Counted from the stretch's first letter, positions 37,499 to 49,893 are shown. The stretch is DNA of 64,000 bases from Hermodice carunculata (GCA_964020975.1 OZ026630.1:59835812-59899811), one strand, 5' to 3'. A program made the numbers and translations. Notes: generated by a model not told the origin, from the letters alone.

Positions 37499-37600
37499 CT
37501 GAATACAGTGAATTCATTTAATTTCAGTGTGTTCTTAGTTTTGCTTATTTTGCTGGTGTTTTAAAACTGAAATTAACAGCACAGTGTTAAAACATGCCAT
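37499..37600 (+). mobile_element. Decayed copy of the CTGTAAATTG MITE
   Basis: 'cagtgaattcatttaatttc', 'ttcttagttttgcttatttt' and 'gctggtg' align with the left half of the MITE at 55249-55456. The right end is not recognisable. Confidence 0.45.
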
Positions 37601-38159
37601 TGATTAGTAAATTTAAGGTGTCATTGAAAGGTCCAAAATGCATACACATGTATGATATGACTGCACATATATCAAACTTAGTTACACCTACAGATTATGT
37701 ATGGTTGTAAATGTGGGCCACACAACACTAACCAAGAGAATGAAATTGTTCGATGGCCATTCAGCTTAATAAAGATGATGACACATCATCAACAAGTCAC
37801 AGTACTTAATAAATGATGTTTGGCATTAAAAAACAAATTCTTTCTTTTTTTATTAGAATTTTTCTTTTTCTTTCTTTTTTTTGGGGGGGGGGGGCACCTG
37901 AGCCCAATGACAGCTGTCAGCTTATCATGTAAGTGATGTTAAACTTGTTTTACACCATTGAAACAAAATTAACTGACTATGATGTCAAAGATTCCTTGGT
38001 GGTGGCTTACATACTTCTACCATGCACTGTACATTGACAGGCTGTTGAGGTCAGTTTCTAAGGACTACATGGTGAAGAGCACTGCTCCTATACTTCTTTC
38101 CTGTGTACCTGTGACAAGCAACCACCCACTTCAACAGACCATGTAACTTGATGTTAGTA

Positions 38160-38420
38160 AATCCTTTCCTGCTCAAATTACCTAAAAGTGCCTACATACA
38201 CATTGTTGTATGCTACCACGTTTCTCACTTTTAAAATTCCATGTCAAGAGAAAATATTTGGTAGAAGACCTGTGATGATGGCACATCCTGGATCAATAGC
38301 ATATCAACAGCTTTCCTTGGCGAGGGTTGGGTGCAATGCCAGCCCGCACCAAGGAAGGCTATTGACTCTCTTGTCTTATCCTGACCCACCTTGACACCTT
38401 TACTATTTATGTAAGGGTCA
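38160..38420. mobile_element. Decayed piggyBac-type MITE (hairpin core)
   Basis: The hairpin at 38304-38366, with arms beginning 'tcaacagctttccttgg' and 'ccaaggaaggctattga', is homologous to the cores of the MITEs at 16854 and 40390. Possible eroded ends are 'aaatcctttcctgc' near 38160 and 'gtaagggtcaa' near 38412. The TTAA sites are not intact. Confidence 0.5.
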
Positions 38421-38971
38421 ATACCGCATCATCCTTAAGCAACCCAGCCCTAGCTCTCACAAGACCCATGTAATTTTACTAGCACAAGAGTTCTGAAATA
38501 TTGGAAAATTGTATATCTTTTATCATGATCTACTAATTAATACAGCTACAATGTTACATATTTAGATCTCCAATTCGAGGTCACTTCAATCCAATTTCCT
38601 AAGTGCCCTAGGCACTTAAAGGCAATATATAAAAGTGACTTTATTTGTTCTATCAAGGCCATCCCTAATCCAAAATTTCACAAAGCTTTGCTTACATCAG
38701 CTAACTGGCCTCTGTGGACAGGACAGACAAAATATGAGAGAAATACAACACTTTCTGCATGATAACTTATCAGTCTTTTTAGTGTCCTCTGTTGAGCAGA
38801 AAAAAAGTCAGAAGAACTATTCATTAGTCCATGGAAAGATTTAAACATTTATGCAAAAACTGGCAACTTTTTCTGCATACTAATCCTGTCTTCAGAAACA
38901 CATGCCACTGAGACTGTCTGGAAAGTCCTTAATAATTGCCTCTATTTATTTCAAGTTTTGTGAGAACCTAC

Positions 38972-38972
<1 letters not shown>
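38421..38972. other. Single-copy DNA, nothing recognised
   Basis: No gene or repeat recognised. A short 69-codon frame only. Confidence 0.4.
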
Positions 38973-39043
<71 letters not shown>

Positions 39044-39050
39044 TACTATT
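38973..39050. repeat. (ATT)n microsatellite, about 26 units
   Basis: Nearly pure ATT repeat, ending in two ACT variants. The poly-Leu open frame across it is an artefact. Confidence 0.95.
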
Positions 39051-40385
39051 TGCTGTGCACATTTCACTTTTGGGCGTGACAGTCCCTTTAGTATGAACAC
39101 CTGTCATTTGTCTTTTTAGTTTGGATTATTTATAATCCATGTATTTCTGCTCTCAATAACCTATACTAGCTAAATATATGCCACCTCAAAAAATATACAT
39201 TAAATTTGTTCACAAGACAAAACCAAAGAGTTTATAATTGAAGTCTGTGTACCTTATCTCTTAAATATAACAAATCCTGTCATTTTTTAAGAAACCCTAC
39301 TAATAAGTATAAGGAATTTTTAATAGGAAATTTAAAAAATATTTTTTGTGGAAAATGAACAAGGATCTGATGACTGATCAAAACAGGTAAAGTGGACAAT
39401 CAAGCTGCACCTGCTGACGAGACATCTACTTTGCATGAAACAGATACAAACTAGACCATCAATCATCAGCTCCATTTCTTAATGTTACTTTTCTATGAAA
39501 AGCTTACAGAATGAAACTGGACTACTTCTGATTGATTCACAATTTGATGTGAAAATTTAACAACAAAAGAATTGAAATAGTCTATGATTCATTCCATAAT
39601 ATAAAACATCCACACCAGTTGCTTATTACCAATAGATCTAAAGGCAAATTTCATTCCTGACTTTTTTTAGTCACTGCTGGCTCTCTCATTCATGTGGGCT
39701 AACCATTAGCTCTGCATAAATGCTTCTTTGATTTGGAAGTTTTGTGGCTTGAATGGTATTGTCAACTTGCCTATATCAATGTCCAGGTTATTGTGAGACA
39801 AATGAATGATACACACTAATTAATTAGTTTGACAACAAAAGGACTGTAAACATGGCTCAAAATACCTTTGAATACCAATACCAATTAGTCATGAGTGCTA
39901 TGTTATCTGATATGGTTGGTCACGGCAAAGCAGCTGCAAATAATGAGAACGGACATGATAATTGAAGCCTGTCACAAAAAGCATTATATAATCAAGAACA
40001 TTAACCCTTGCAGGATAAAAAAGCATAGCTTCAAGCAACTGCTCTCACATTTTGGCAACGATATATACTTAAAAAGAGTACCTGACGACTTGACAGTCTG
40101 TTAAGTTTATAAAAATACTTTATTGACTGTATACATTAAGATTTTCTTGCAGCACATTCTTCACATATTTCTAATTCCAGCAGAAAATTTAGCCGTCATT
40201 GAACTGGGATTAATCAGGTTGACAAAATGCTGGTAAAACACATAAAACTGATTTCATTAATTGTCTGTCTTAATATTTGCTCCTCATGGAATATATCCAT
40301 TCTCACTTCTTTATCACTGCTTTCAAATTCCTCTTTCCTTTTCTCAGGCAAAGTGCTCAGATCTCAAACATCATATGACTCAGTG
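39051..40385. other. Single-copy DNA, nothing recognised
   Basis: 'ttaacccttgcaggataaaa' at 40003 resembles a piggyBac terminal repeat but has no clear partner. Nothing else recognised. Confidence 0.4.
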
Positions 40386-40389
40386 TTAA

Positions 40390-40630
40390 CTCTTTCAGTG
40401 CCAATCACGTGTACAGTCGATTGACTTGAGTCAGACAAGTCTGAATTATCATTAGGATTCCAGATTCATATTCTTTGTAAAAAGACCTTTCATTCAAGTA
40501 CCAGTATGCCTCTACTTCCAGACAGAATACCCCAGGTCAACAGCTTTCCTCAGCGTGCATTGGGCACATTGCACCCAATGCTCACCGAGAAAATGCTGTT
40601 GACTCAGTCCAAAAGTTGGCACTGAAAGGG
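40390..40630. mobile_element. piggyBac-type MITE, 241 bp
   Basis: Flanked by TTAA at 40386-40389 and 40631-40634. Ends read inward are CTCTTTCAGTGCCAATCACG and CCCTTTCAGTGCCAACTTTT. The internal hairpin (40536-40603) has arms beginning GTCAACAGC and ending GCTGTTGAC, and shares this with the MITE at 16854. The terminal repeats differ from that one, so these are two related subfamilies. Confidence 0.85.
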
Positions 40631-40634
40631 TTAA

Positions 40635-41784
40635 CATTTTATCAGCTGTTTCTTCTGAAGCCAATATTATGAAGGGGAACTATAAATGAGACCTGTCAGC
40701 ATGCCCCAAGTCTACAATTGCTGTACCCATAGGTTAAGGGCTACCATGACAGTGCCAGGTAAAATCTAAGGCTTTTCTGACCATGAAAGGGTTAAGCTGC
40801 TCCATACTAACTGCCACACTACTCTCATTTTATTTCATCTCTTCGTGAACATACAGACATTTAAATTATTACTGTCCATATTTCAGAAAAAAAAAAAAAA
40901 AAAAAGAGAGAAAATTTAATGGAGGTGGATATGTCCACATGATCATTACAAATGCCATGTACATCAAAGATAGTTTCTGTGCATGTGGTACCTGTCAAAT
41001 TTAAGTTTTGTTGCCACCTGAATAATTGTCTTACAGCTTGTGACAGGGAGCTAAGAGATGCATGCAGAGCAGCAGAGCCTCCAAGCTAGCCTATGTTAAA
41101 AGTGGGAGATCTCACTCCTGCAGGTACTGAAAAGTGGGTGGGTGAGCACCGAAGGCACCAAGCATAGTTAGAGGCATGCATGGAAGCACAGAAAAAGCGA
41201 TTACTGTATGCCCCTCCTCTGGTAGGAGTGGGGCATAATAATTATTTAAGTCACCAGATGGACCTGAGTTGCAATCATATTACCCAAGCCAGCGGGTCCA
41301 GGTAATGCACATCAGATGAAGGTCCAAATTGCGATCCAAATTCGAAACACCCAATCAAACCCTGGTACAGCAAATGATGAACAGGAGAAATTCAACACAG
41401 GAAAGTGTTGTTCAAAAAAAACAAAAACTATGTTACCATTCCTAAGCAGGTTGCACACACAATACTGCTTGTTGTAAATTCCCATTCACAATTAAGTTAC
41501 ATCATGCCTGACTTGCCTGATAAAGGAAAGGACTCCCTTGGTACCCCTAAGTGAGCACACAAAGGCCATGATTGGTGAAATTAATGGAGCCCAGAGGTAC
41601 ACAAACACACCATTACTTACTTGAAAGTTTAAAATTTCTAACACATGAACAGGGCTGTTTCCATGGTAACTGCATGTACAACAATAAAACACTGAAAATC
41701 TGTATTTTAGTCTTCAAATAACTATATTTAACCTGTGAAAGATATTATATCTCAAATAAAAGTTGGCTAGACATAAGGATATGG
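40635..41784. other. Single-copy DNA, nothing recognised
   Basis: An A-run lies at 40889-40907. 'gaaagggttaa' near 40786 could be another piggyBac-like end without a partner. Confidence 0.45.
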
Positions 41785-42390
41785 AGGAGTCGCTTTGGGC
41801 AAGCCATAACTCTGTAAATTTTCATCCAGTTTTGACCAAAATTGTAGGTATAGCAACACTGCATATTTCTGTTAGAAATATATAACCTCTAAAGGCCAAA
41901 GGTCAAGATCATTTGGACCTTCGAAAGTTTCATCTAGCCATAACTCGGTCCATTTTCATCCAATTTTAGTCATGCTGGACTCAATTTGCAGGTATTACAA
42001 TGCTGCATATTTCTGTAATTACCATCTTACCTTTAAAGGTCAAAGGTCAAGGTCATTTGAAACTTTGAAAACTGATTTGGTTCATGTTGGGCTTAAATTG
42101 TAGATATTGTAACACTACATTTTTGTAATTTACATGTGACCTCTAAAGTTTAAATGTCAAGGTCATTTGGGCCTTTGAAATTTTCATCTAGCCATAACTA
42201 GGTAAATTTTCATCCCATTTCGGTCATGTCAAGCTCAAATAGGTACTGCAACACTACACAATTTTGTAATGTACATGTAAACTCTTGAGGTCAAAGGTCA
42301 AGGTCATTTGGTTCTTTGACATGTTCATTGAGCCATATTTAAAACTTTTAAAGGCACACAGATTTGCTTTGAACCAAATCTTTTCTAGTT
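41785..42390 (-). mobile_element. Family C element, copy 2 (reverse)
   Basis: Read on the minus strand it starts AACTAGAAAAGATTTGG with an imperfect hairpin, then 'gtgtgcctttaaaag'. About four body units carry 'aaggtcaaaggtcaaggtca' words near 41893, 42041, 42135 and 42290 (plus-strand positions). Spacing is about 144 bp, with one shortened unit of about 101 bp. Its head abuts the tail of copy 3. Confidence 0.72.
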
Positions 42391-44282
42391 TCTTTCTTTC
42401 TTCTTTACCAGCAATTTGGTATGATAATTTTCTCTGACACCATTACATTTGAGAACTCCAAACTTGCCACGATTATAGCTCCAGACATGAAGTCATGTCT
42501 TTTTATGAAGAGGGGTGGTGATTTTGACAATTATGCAAATTAGGGCCATTCAAAAATTTAAATCTTGAATATCTCCAAAACTGTCATAGGTATAGGTAAC
42601 CAATCCAACTTCAATTTCTAAGTTTGCAACATTGCACATTTCTGTAATTTACATGTGACCTCTAAAGGTCAAAGGTGAAGGTCATTTGGACCTTTGAAAT
42701 TTTCATCCAGCCATAACTGTGTCAATTTTCATCCAACTTTGACCATGTTGGACCCAAATTGTAGGTATTGCAACACTGCATATTTTTGTAATTTACATAT
42801 CACCTCTAAAGGTCAAAGGTCAAGGTACTCTGGACCTTTGAAAGTTTTATCTAGCCATAACTCTGTCAATTTTCATCAAATTTTGACCATTTTGGACCCA
42901 AATTGTAGACATTGTAACACTGCATATTTTTGTAATTTACATATAACCTCTATAGGTCAAAGGTCAAGGTAATTTTGTCATTTGATTTTTTTTTTCTAGC
43001 CATAACTCTGTCAATTTTTATCCAATTTTGACAATGTTGTACTCAAATTGTAGATATTCTAACACTGCACATCTATTGTAATTTACATGTGGCCTCTAAA
43101 GGTCAAAAGTCAAGGTCATTTGGCCCTTTAAATTTTCATGTTGCCATAACTCTGTCAATTATCATCCAATTTTAGTCATGTTGGACTCAAATTGTAGGTA
43201 TTGTAACACTGCACATTTTTGTAATACATTTGGTCCAAATTAGCTAGTACTGTGAGCTACCACTGCAATGCAGAAATCGCACCGTGGCACCCCCGCTTTC
43301 TACTTGGCAACTGGCCTTTCTCCGTTGCTGGGTAGGTCACTCGATCCTGGGCCATCTCACACAGTTCTGCCATAGGTTTGTTGTGTGTTGTTTCTCTGCA
43401 ATCGTCCAGTTGTTATACGGAAATTACGTAGGCACTGGGTGTTCTGGTGTAGGACCTTTACCCCCAACAAAATATCTTTACCAAATTCTGTCAAATTTGC
43501 CTGGTGGTTCTTAATCTTCTGGTCTTATTACCATAATCAACCACTCCTATCGTTTCTATGTTTCTTTGGAGGAAAACTCTGGAAAGCTACCCCTTGCATC
43601 CAGGGGTATTTATCCAATTTATCCAGTTTTCTTGTGTCTGGCTTACAGTCAGGAACTTTGCAATTGTAGACTGTCATTGTAACTTGTAAATACTTCCGTA
43701 GTACGTTGGAAAATAACGATCAACCTTGCGATGTCATTTCCCTGCACTTTAACAATATGGCGCAATATGGCTGCTACATTGAAACGACCTAACCTGCCGC
43801 AAGGTGCACCGGGAAATGACCCTGGCGCTTTAGCAGCTACCAACGGTACTAGCTAATTTGGACCTTAGGTATTTACATGTGACCTCTAAAGGCTAAAGGT
43901 CAAAGGTCAATGTTATTTCGGCATTTGAAATTTTAATCTAGACATAACTTGGTAAATCTTTGTCCGATTTTGATCATGTTGGGCTCAAATTGTAGATATT
44001 GTAACACTGCACATTTTTGTAATTTACATGTGACCTCTAAAGGTCAAAGGTCAAGTTTATTTGGCCCTTTGAAATTTTGATCTAGCCATAACTTGGTCAA
44101 TTTTCATGCAATTTCAATCATGTCAGGTTCAAATTGTAGGTATTGCAACACTGCACATGTTTGTAACTTACATGTAACCTCTAAAGATCATGTTCATATG
44201 GACTTGGAAATTTTCATCTAGCCATATTTACAAGTTTTGAAGGCACAGACAGATTTGCTTTCAAGCAAATCTTTTTTTAGTT
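42391..44282 (-). mobile_element. Family C element, copy 3 (reverse), interrupted by another element
   Basis: The head on the minus strand (44282 downward) has a clear AGATTTGCTT/AAGCAAATCT-type stem. Seven 145 bp body units have their 'gacctctaaaggtcaaagg' near 42656, 42801, 42945, 43090, 43880, 44032 and 44177. The tail at 42391-42600 matches the tail of the 14.6 kb copy, including 'atttgcataatt', 'caagtttggagttctc' and a short AAAG run. A 645 bp element interrupts it at 43226-43870. Confidence 0.8.
43226..43870. mobile_element. 645 bp inverted-repeat DNA element with AT target duplication
   Basis: Both ends read inward contain GGTCCAAATTAGCTAGTAC exactly, six bases from the terminus (ACATTT versus ACCTAA outermost). 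Removing 43226-43870 with one AT (43224-43225 / 43871-43872) restores 'tgtaatttacatgtgacc', the consensus of the surrounding 145 bp units. The interior is richer in CpG than its host and includes 'caatatggcgcaatatggct'. No transposase is encoded, so it is non-autonomous. The family is uncertain; a two-base AT target would fit an ISL2EU-like group (from memory). Confidence 0.82.
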
Positions 44283-46190
44283 CCTATTTTGTCTGTTCAC
44301 TATGTGAATGACCAATACTGTAACAGGCTTTTAGTCCAATTTTGGTTTTAATTTGAAGTCTCTCAGTTTCAGTGAAATACAGGGTGTCCAGGGCTTCTAA
44401 AAATTCAGACCTTAGAGTCAAATACAGAAATATAGGCGCTTGAAAATCTCTGAGGTCCACAGAATCCAAGAATTTATATACCTTAAACACAATGCTATTT
44501 GTATGCATATATATCAAGGAGAAAAAACTGCATAATAAAGGTTGGCACAGCAGTTTTTATATACACAGTTGGAGAGCAGATATGCCATAATACACCTGTA
44601 TCATCTCCATCATATCAAGTTACTGCAAGGTGCACCCACCATACCTTACTCATTTTGATGGATCAATATGGCAAAATGATGTACATAAACAATCTGTCTG
44701 TCTATAGATTATCATCTTTTTGCTTCATGTTGTCTCATATCTATGTCTTGTATGCATATGGTGTAATTTGTGTTGTCCTCAATTTTCAATTCTAACATAA
44801 ATGTTAGTATAGCTCAAGTGTTGAACTCCATGATCAGTCATGGTAAATTTTTCTTTTGTTACCATAAATCCAAATAATGTGAATTAAAGGTAACATTTAT
44901 GTTGCTGCCATTCCAATATTGTTCATGTACACCATATATCCCCATGCATGAACACATGGGAAAGCTTTGGCCTTAGTGCTGTTAGGTGTCCTTCATTGTT
45001 GGTTCGTCTTGCTCACTGAGTGCAGTGAAACTGCTTTACATGTAGTATTAATACAGAACATTATCTGTGGTTTTATTTGAAAAACTCACAGAGTTCCCAC
45101 ATACATCGTATACACTGAGACAGTCCAACCTTCAACTGAAATTTCTCTCTCTGCCAGGTACAAATGAGCTATAAACTATCTGATCTCAAAGATGAGACTG
45201 GAAGAAGTGGCCTGCAATTCAACTTATTAGGGATTATCATAATAATAGAATACATTGCCAACATGTCTTTGTGGTTGAAAAATAATAACACAGAATGAAC
45301 ATTTCTAATTTCAGATCACAATATGACACCTTTAAATGCAGTTTGAATCTCAAGTTATGTGGACATTTTCTTCAGTTATCTTGTTTTCCAGTGACAGTAC
45401 CACTTCAAATGGAATTTCCACATAACACTGGCAGGATCTATTGCTGCATCCGTTGAGGAAATTTATCCATAATGAAAATAGCATTTAAAGTAACAAATTT
45501 GGTCTCAATGGCAAGCTAATGCTATAAATGTTCTACATCTAAGATAATTTTCATCTGTTTCCATGGCTGTCCACAGTGACAAGGGGCAGATGGTATCTCA
45601 GGTTTTAGGGATTACTGACAAGTATATTATGCAGATAGCATCATCATGGACCATCTAGCTTTCCTTCAACCTGATCCACTGGGAAAAAGTCTATGGATGT
45701 TTCATATGTCAGCAACGTAAATTTGTACAGTTTCTAGGTACAGCTTCATTTGCTTGCCTATGAAATGCAATTATTGACCCAGGTCATGCTCAAGCTAGTG
45801 TCTCATAAAATTGTCATGTGCTATTACATTTCCGTTAGCTAAACTTGAATCAGGCTCAAGGAAAGGCAACAGTTATTAGATCCCTACATCAAGAGTAGGA
45901 TTCAAGGGGTAACCCAGAATCTAATTTTCAAATCACAAGCTCCCCATCTTTTGCCTCATGTCAGCTAACAAGCAATGAACATCCAGCAAAGCAGATTCCA
46001 TACACTATTGAGGGAAGTCTATGCATTCTTCCTTACTCCTCCTTACTGAAGCCAAGGTAGTCAACATGAGACTTCAGCTAGCCAATTGATTAGTCTATAA
46101 ATGTCCACTCTAGTGCCTTCAGTGGCATATAGGACAGTAAAAAATGTAGTATTTGTGATGGCACTAAGCTGTTAGACTGATTGTACCATC
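44283..46190. other. Single-copy DNA, nothing recognised
   Basis: No gene, RNA or interspersed repeat identified. Confidence 0.45.
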
Positions 46191-46194
46191 ATGC

Positions 46195-46905
46195 TCCAAA
46201 CTGTACTGACGCAGTCATGTTGTATCTGTTCATCATGCTGTACAGTGTACCCAGAACCATGCCTGATGTTCCATTTGTTCATCAGACTCTACATTGTATG
46301 CTGACTCGTGATTATGCTGTTCCATGCTCATAACCCTCTATATATACCCTCCTTTTCGAATGCTGTGTGCTCACCATGTTCTACAGCATATACCCTGACT
46401 CTATTAGCTGTTTATCATGCTCTATACTGCCCCTTGACTCAAGCCTGCTCCATGTGCTCATCATATTCTACATTGCACCCTAACCCATGCCTGCTGTATG
46501 CTTACTTTACTCTACCCTCCACCGTGACAATTGTCTGTGTGTTTATTATGCTCTAAACTGGCCGTACCATTGCTCATGACAGGCTTTTCCTGGAAATTCG
46601 ACAAAATATGTCACTCACGTTATGATGAAATTGGTAAAATTTAGTCTTCAAAGCTATAACATTCTTACAATATTGGTATGATAAAATGCTTATACTACTG
46701 TTTTTTCTTGCAACCTAAATATGTATATAAAGTGTCTCTATGACCAGGGGAAGCTACATGTAGGCTCATGCCTGTTCCATGATAACATCATACAATTTCT
46801 GTCACTCATGCCTGGTCTATGTATTCATCATCCCATCACCATATCCTGACGCATGTATGTTCCATGTGCTCATGAACTCTGTATTGTATACCACCTCATA
46901 CTTGG
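46195..46905. repeat. Degenerate minisatellite, about 50 bp unit
   Basis: Units resemble 'gcctgttccatgtgctcatc' followed by 'atgctctacattgtaccctgac'. They recur about eight times at 46200-46560 and again two or three times at 46770-46905, separated by about 200 bp without units. Copies are strongly diverged. Confidence 0.65.
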
Positions 46906-48673
46906 TCTATCTTTCTGTACCTATAGTTGTCATCTGATACTTAACAAACAGGTAATTGAACAAAACAAGGCTGCATCTATCCCTAACCTCACCATCACTG
47001 TGCAGCTCTATGGCTCCCCAATACTGCTTGTTAGTTTATATTAGCATCTTTGTGTTGTTTCAACCAGTCACAGCTGATGCAGCATGAGATGCCCTGCTGT
47101 CGTCCAACCATAAATAGCTGAATTTTAGACATGATCTGGGTGAACACCCTGTTGCAGCAGACTTATAGCCAAAGGAACATTTGTTAGAAAATGCCTGTTA
47201 CTGTTTACAAGGAAAAGCATACATACAAACATTGTTGTGTGTAGGACAACACAGCACACACCATGTCATCAAGGTGACAGCATGTGTCAGAGTGTGCATT
47301 GATATCTACAGGAAAACAGTGTGCCGATGCCAGGAAAAATATGAATAGCTGTGCTCTGTGCCATGTTACATGTCAATACAAAACCCATATGTTGATGAGA
47401 AATTACCATGATTTATCCACACCAGAGACATAAATGTTCACTTGTGCATCAGGTACATGAATGCTGCGCGTGTTTAAAGTTCAACAAATACAAGCTTGCT
47501 TATTGCACATGTCCACCATCCCTACCCTGTTATGTCAACTTTATCCCCATCTAGTGTCTGCCTGTGTGAGCCATCCCTGCCCACATCACATGGCATCCTG
47601 TCAAGCCATTGCTCAAATATGTGCAATACTGTTAAACCCATACTCTCTCGTGGTACTCACCAAACATTATTTACTTGTGGAAACAAAGCAAATCAAAAAC
47701 ATGGCAAAATGTGCTTGGTTACAACTGATCTGAACAGCCCATCACCACAGAGTTTATCCTTCCTGATTTTCTTCACATTACACCGTGCCAAGAGACTGCA
47801 GACCATGATAAAACAATATCTGACTCAATTAACTACAACTGGTTTATCTGCCTGCCCTGTAGGTACAAGCAAACAGGATTTGATGAACATTTATCACTTG
47901 AATGAGTGAGAACAATTTGAAATTCACTAAGGAGCCAATCAAAATTTGTCACTGTGAATGATATTCCTTGGTGAAATACAACCTAGTTCTTTTCACAAAT
48001 TATGCAGGATGCAAATATATACACAACTACATTTGTAATTCTCATTGGAATTTTTAGAGCAAGAAGACTCAACAGTGAGTTGTAGCAAGTTATGCTGCAT
48101 GTTTTCATTCGAACATTGACTATAGATAACCTGAAATGACAGGCAATTGTTCCTTGGTCTGAGAGAAGCCTCTTTTGGCAAATACGTTTATACATTGAAA
48201 ACCCTCATACAGAAATTCTTAATATTGCAATTAAAGTGCAGTAGAGAAAAAAAATATCTGCTTCTTTCATAATGACTCACAGCTGGTGGGCTTTGTAATT
48301 GATTGAATTTTGTGACATGCAAGGCTGTGGGTTTTTTTTCCAATCTAACAAACTGTTCATAATTTACCAGCTCAATTTTTTTGGCCAAAATACATGAAAA
48401 TGCTAATAAATGAAGTCAGAAAGAATCACTGTGTTGGAATCTACAAGGTCATCATGGGCTGGAATATAGATTAGCTGTGAAGCCCTACAGTGACTATGCA
48501 GCCACACAAATATATCATTTACGTGCAACTGAACTTGGCAAGGTACAATGTAGATGGCTGCATGAATGGCTGTGAGCTCATGTGAAGGCCTCAGTCTTCT
48601 CTGTTGTCTGACAAGCCATATCTGGGTTACTATCACAGACCAACTCCACTAGATGGCACTACTGATTCACCAC

Positions 48674-48717
<44 letters not shown>

Positions 48718-49494
48718 TACATGCAATCTATAGACCATGTTTTCAGGATAAATGCCTACATTTTGCCTTAAATCCCTCCCCTCTAGCCCCCATATAAAGA
48801 CAATGTTCACTGTGTCCTGCTGCACTCAAGGCTGGTGATTACTTTTATTCCTTGCATCATATATGTAGATTCCCAAAGTGTAATAAAAACACAGGCAGAA
48901 CATAAAGCATAGCACAGAAGGGCTTTCAGATGGTAGAATGTACAAGGTGCAGACTGTTGGCTGTGCATACAGGTTTACAGGAGAGGGTACATGTATAATA
49001 ACAGGAAGAAAGCCATAATTAAAATGCCCATGCTGCATCTGGCAGGGTTATAACCTGGCTGAAACATGATCCCCCACAATGGAGTTTTTGACAGCACAGT
49101 TGTAAGTTATTGCTGACAACTATATCCATATCTATAGCCTGAGCCTGGGAGAGCAATGCTACTCCCTGGCAATCATGTAACCATTTACTGTTCAGAGTAA
49201 GGAGTGTCAAGGATGTCACATGACCACCACAGAGTGCCCATAATGACTATATCCTCCATAAAACAATGTACTGACTGTAGTTATAAATTTGGCCTTTCAT
49301 CGAGGAAGACAAGTAGGATCAATGGTGTAATTAAGATCAATTCTTCACATATAGCACCAGCATAATTGCTGAAGTATGGGCTGCTTCCAACACAGTGCAT
49401 GGGCACAGCCTACTTCTGATGCCTATAGGTACACAACCTCTATTTATTCTCTGGGACTTAACTTATAACCTCTGACTCAGATATCAATATTTTA
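46906..49494. other. Single-copy DNA, nothing recognised
   Basis: Apart from the A-run at 48675, no repeat stands out. Overlapping plus-strand frames of 90 and 137 codons at 47461-47909 have no recognisable domain. Confidence 0.4.
48675..48715. repeat. 41-base A-run
   Basis: An unbroken run of 41 A residues on the plus strand, preceded by 'tcaccacc' and followed by 'cttac'. I could not find a retroposed sequence with a target duplication ending here, so its origin is open. Confidence 0.95.
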
Positions 49495-49893
49495 GAAGAG
49501 GACTTTGACAATCCTGTGCTCAGCTGACCTTGGATATATAGACTGAAGTGGTACTGTGACCTTCAGAATAATAAAAGCATTGTCACATTTATTTAAAACT
49601 ATCATCAATGATTTCAATATCAAAGTCTTCATTCACACAGTTCTCCAGTCATTATTTTCGAAATGAAAAGTGACATGATCCACTACTGTCAATATACAAG
49701 CCAATATGTCAGTTTGATGTTTGAGAGTTACTCAAGATTAACATTTAAAGAAAAAAAAAACAAAAAAAAAAAAAACATCAACAGATACTTTCCTATTAGT
49801 ATTTAACAATAATAACCATAGGTCAGGGGCCACCATTCCTAAGATCATGCCAATATGTCATATTTGCTGCTATCCCTATAAGGTAACAATACA
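49495..49893 (+). mobile_element. Family F element, copy 2
   Basis: The head 'agaagaggactttgacaatc' continues 'ctgtgctcagctgacc', with the AGGA.TT/AATCCT stem carrying one mismatch. The following 'agactgaagtggtactgtga' is shared with 61460. An A-rich run lies at 49750-49774. It is followed by a family E head. Confidence 0.6.

Larger units (their letters stand above)
34259..38155. other. Single-copy DNA with one long open frame
   Basis: Besides the 206-codon frame, it holds C- and G-runs near 36151 and 37883 and a decayed TA-target MITE near 37500. No gene structure is recognised. Confidence 0.4.

Noticed and set aside
38902-39096. Poly-Leu open frame resembling a signal peptide or membrane segment
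   Set aside because: Entirely due to the ATT repeat.
40003-40800. Additional piggyBac MITE bounded by 'ttaacccttgcagg' and 'gaaagggttaa'
   Set aside because: The two ends do not match each other beyond the first nine bases, and a complete MITE with its own TTAA pair lies between them.
41785-44282. CRISPR-like array of regular repeats
   Set aside because: Units are 145 bp, contiguous and diverged, without short identical repeats and unique spacers. The DNA is eukaryotic.
48675-48715. A-run as the poly-A tail of a processed retrocopy
   Set aside because: No gene-like sequence or target duplication was found upstream.
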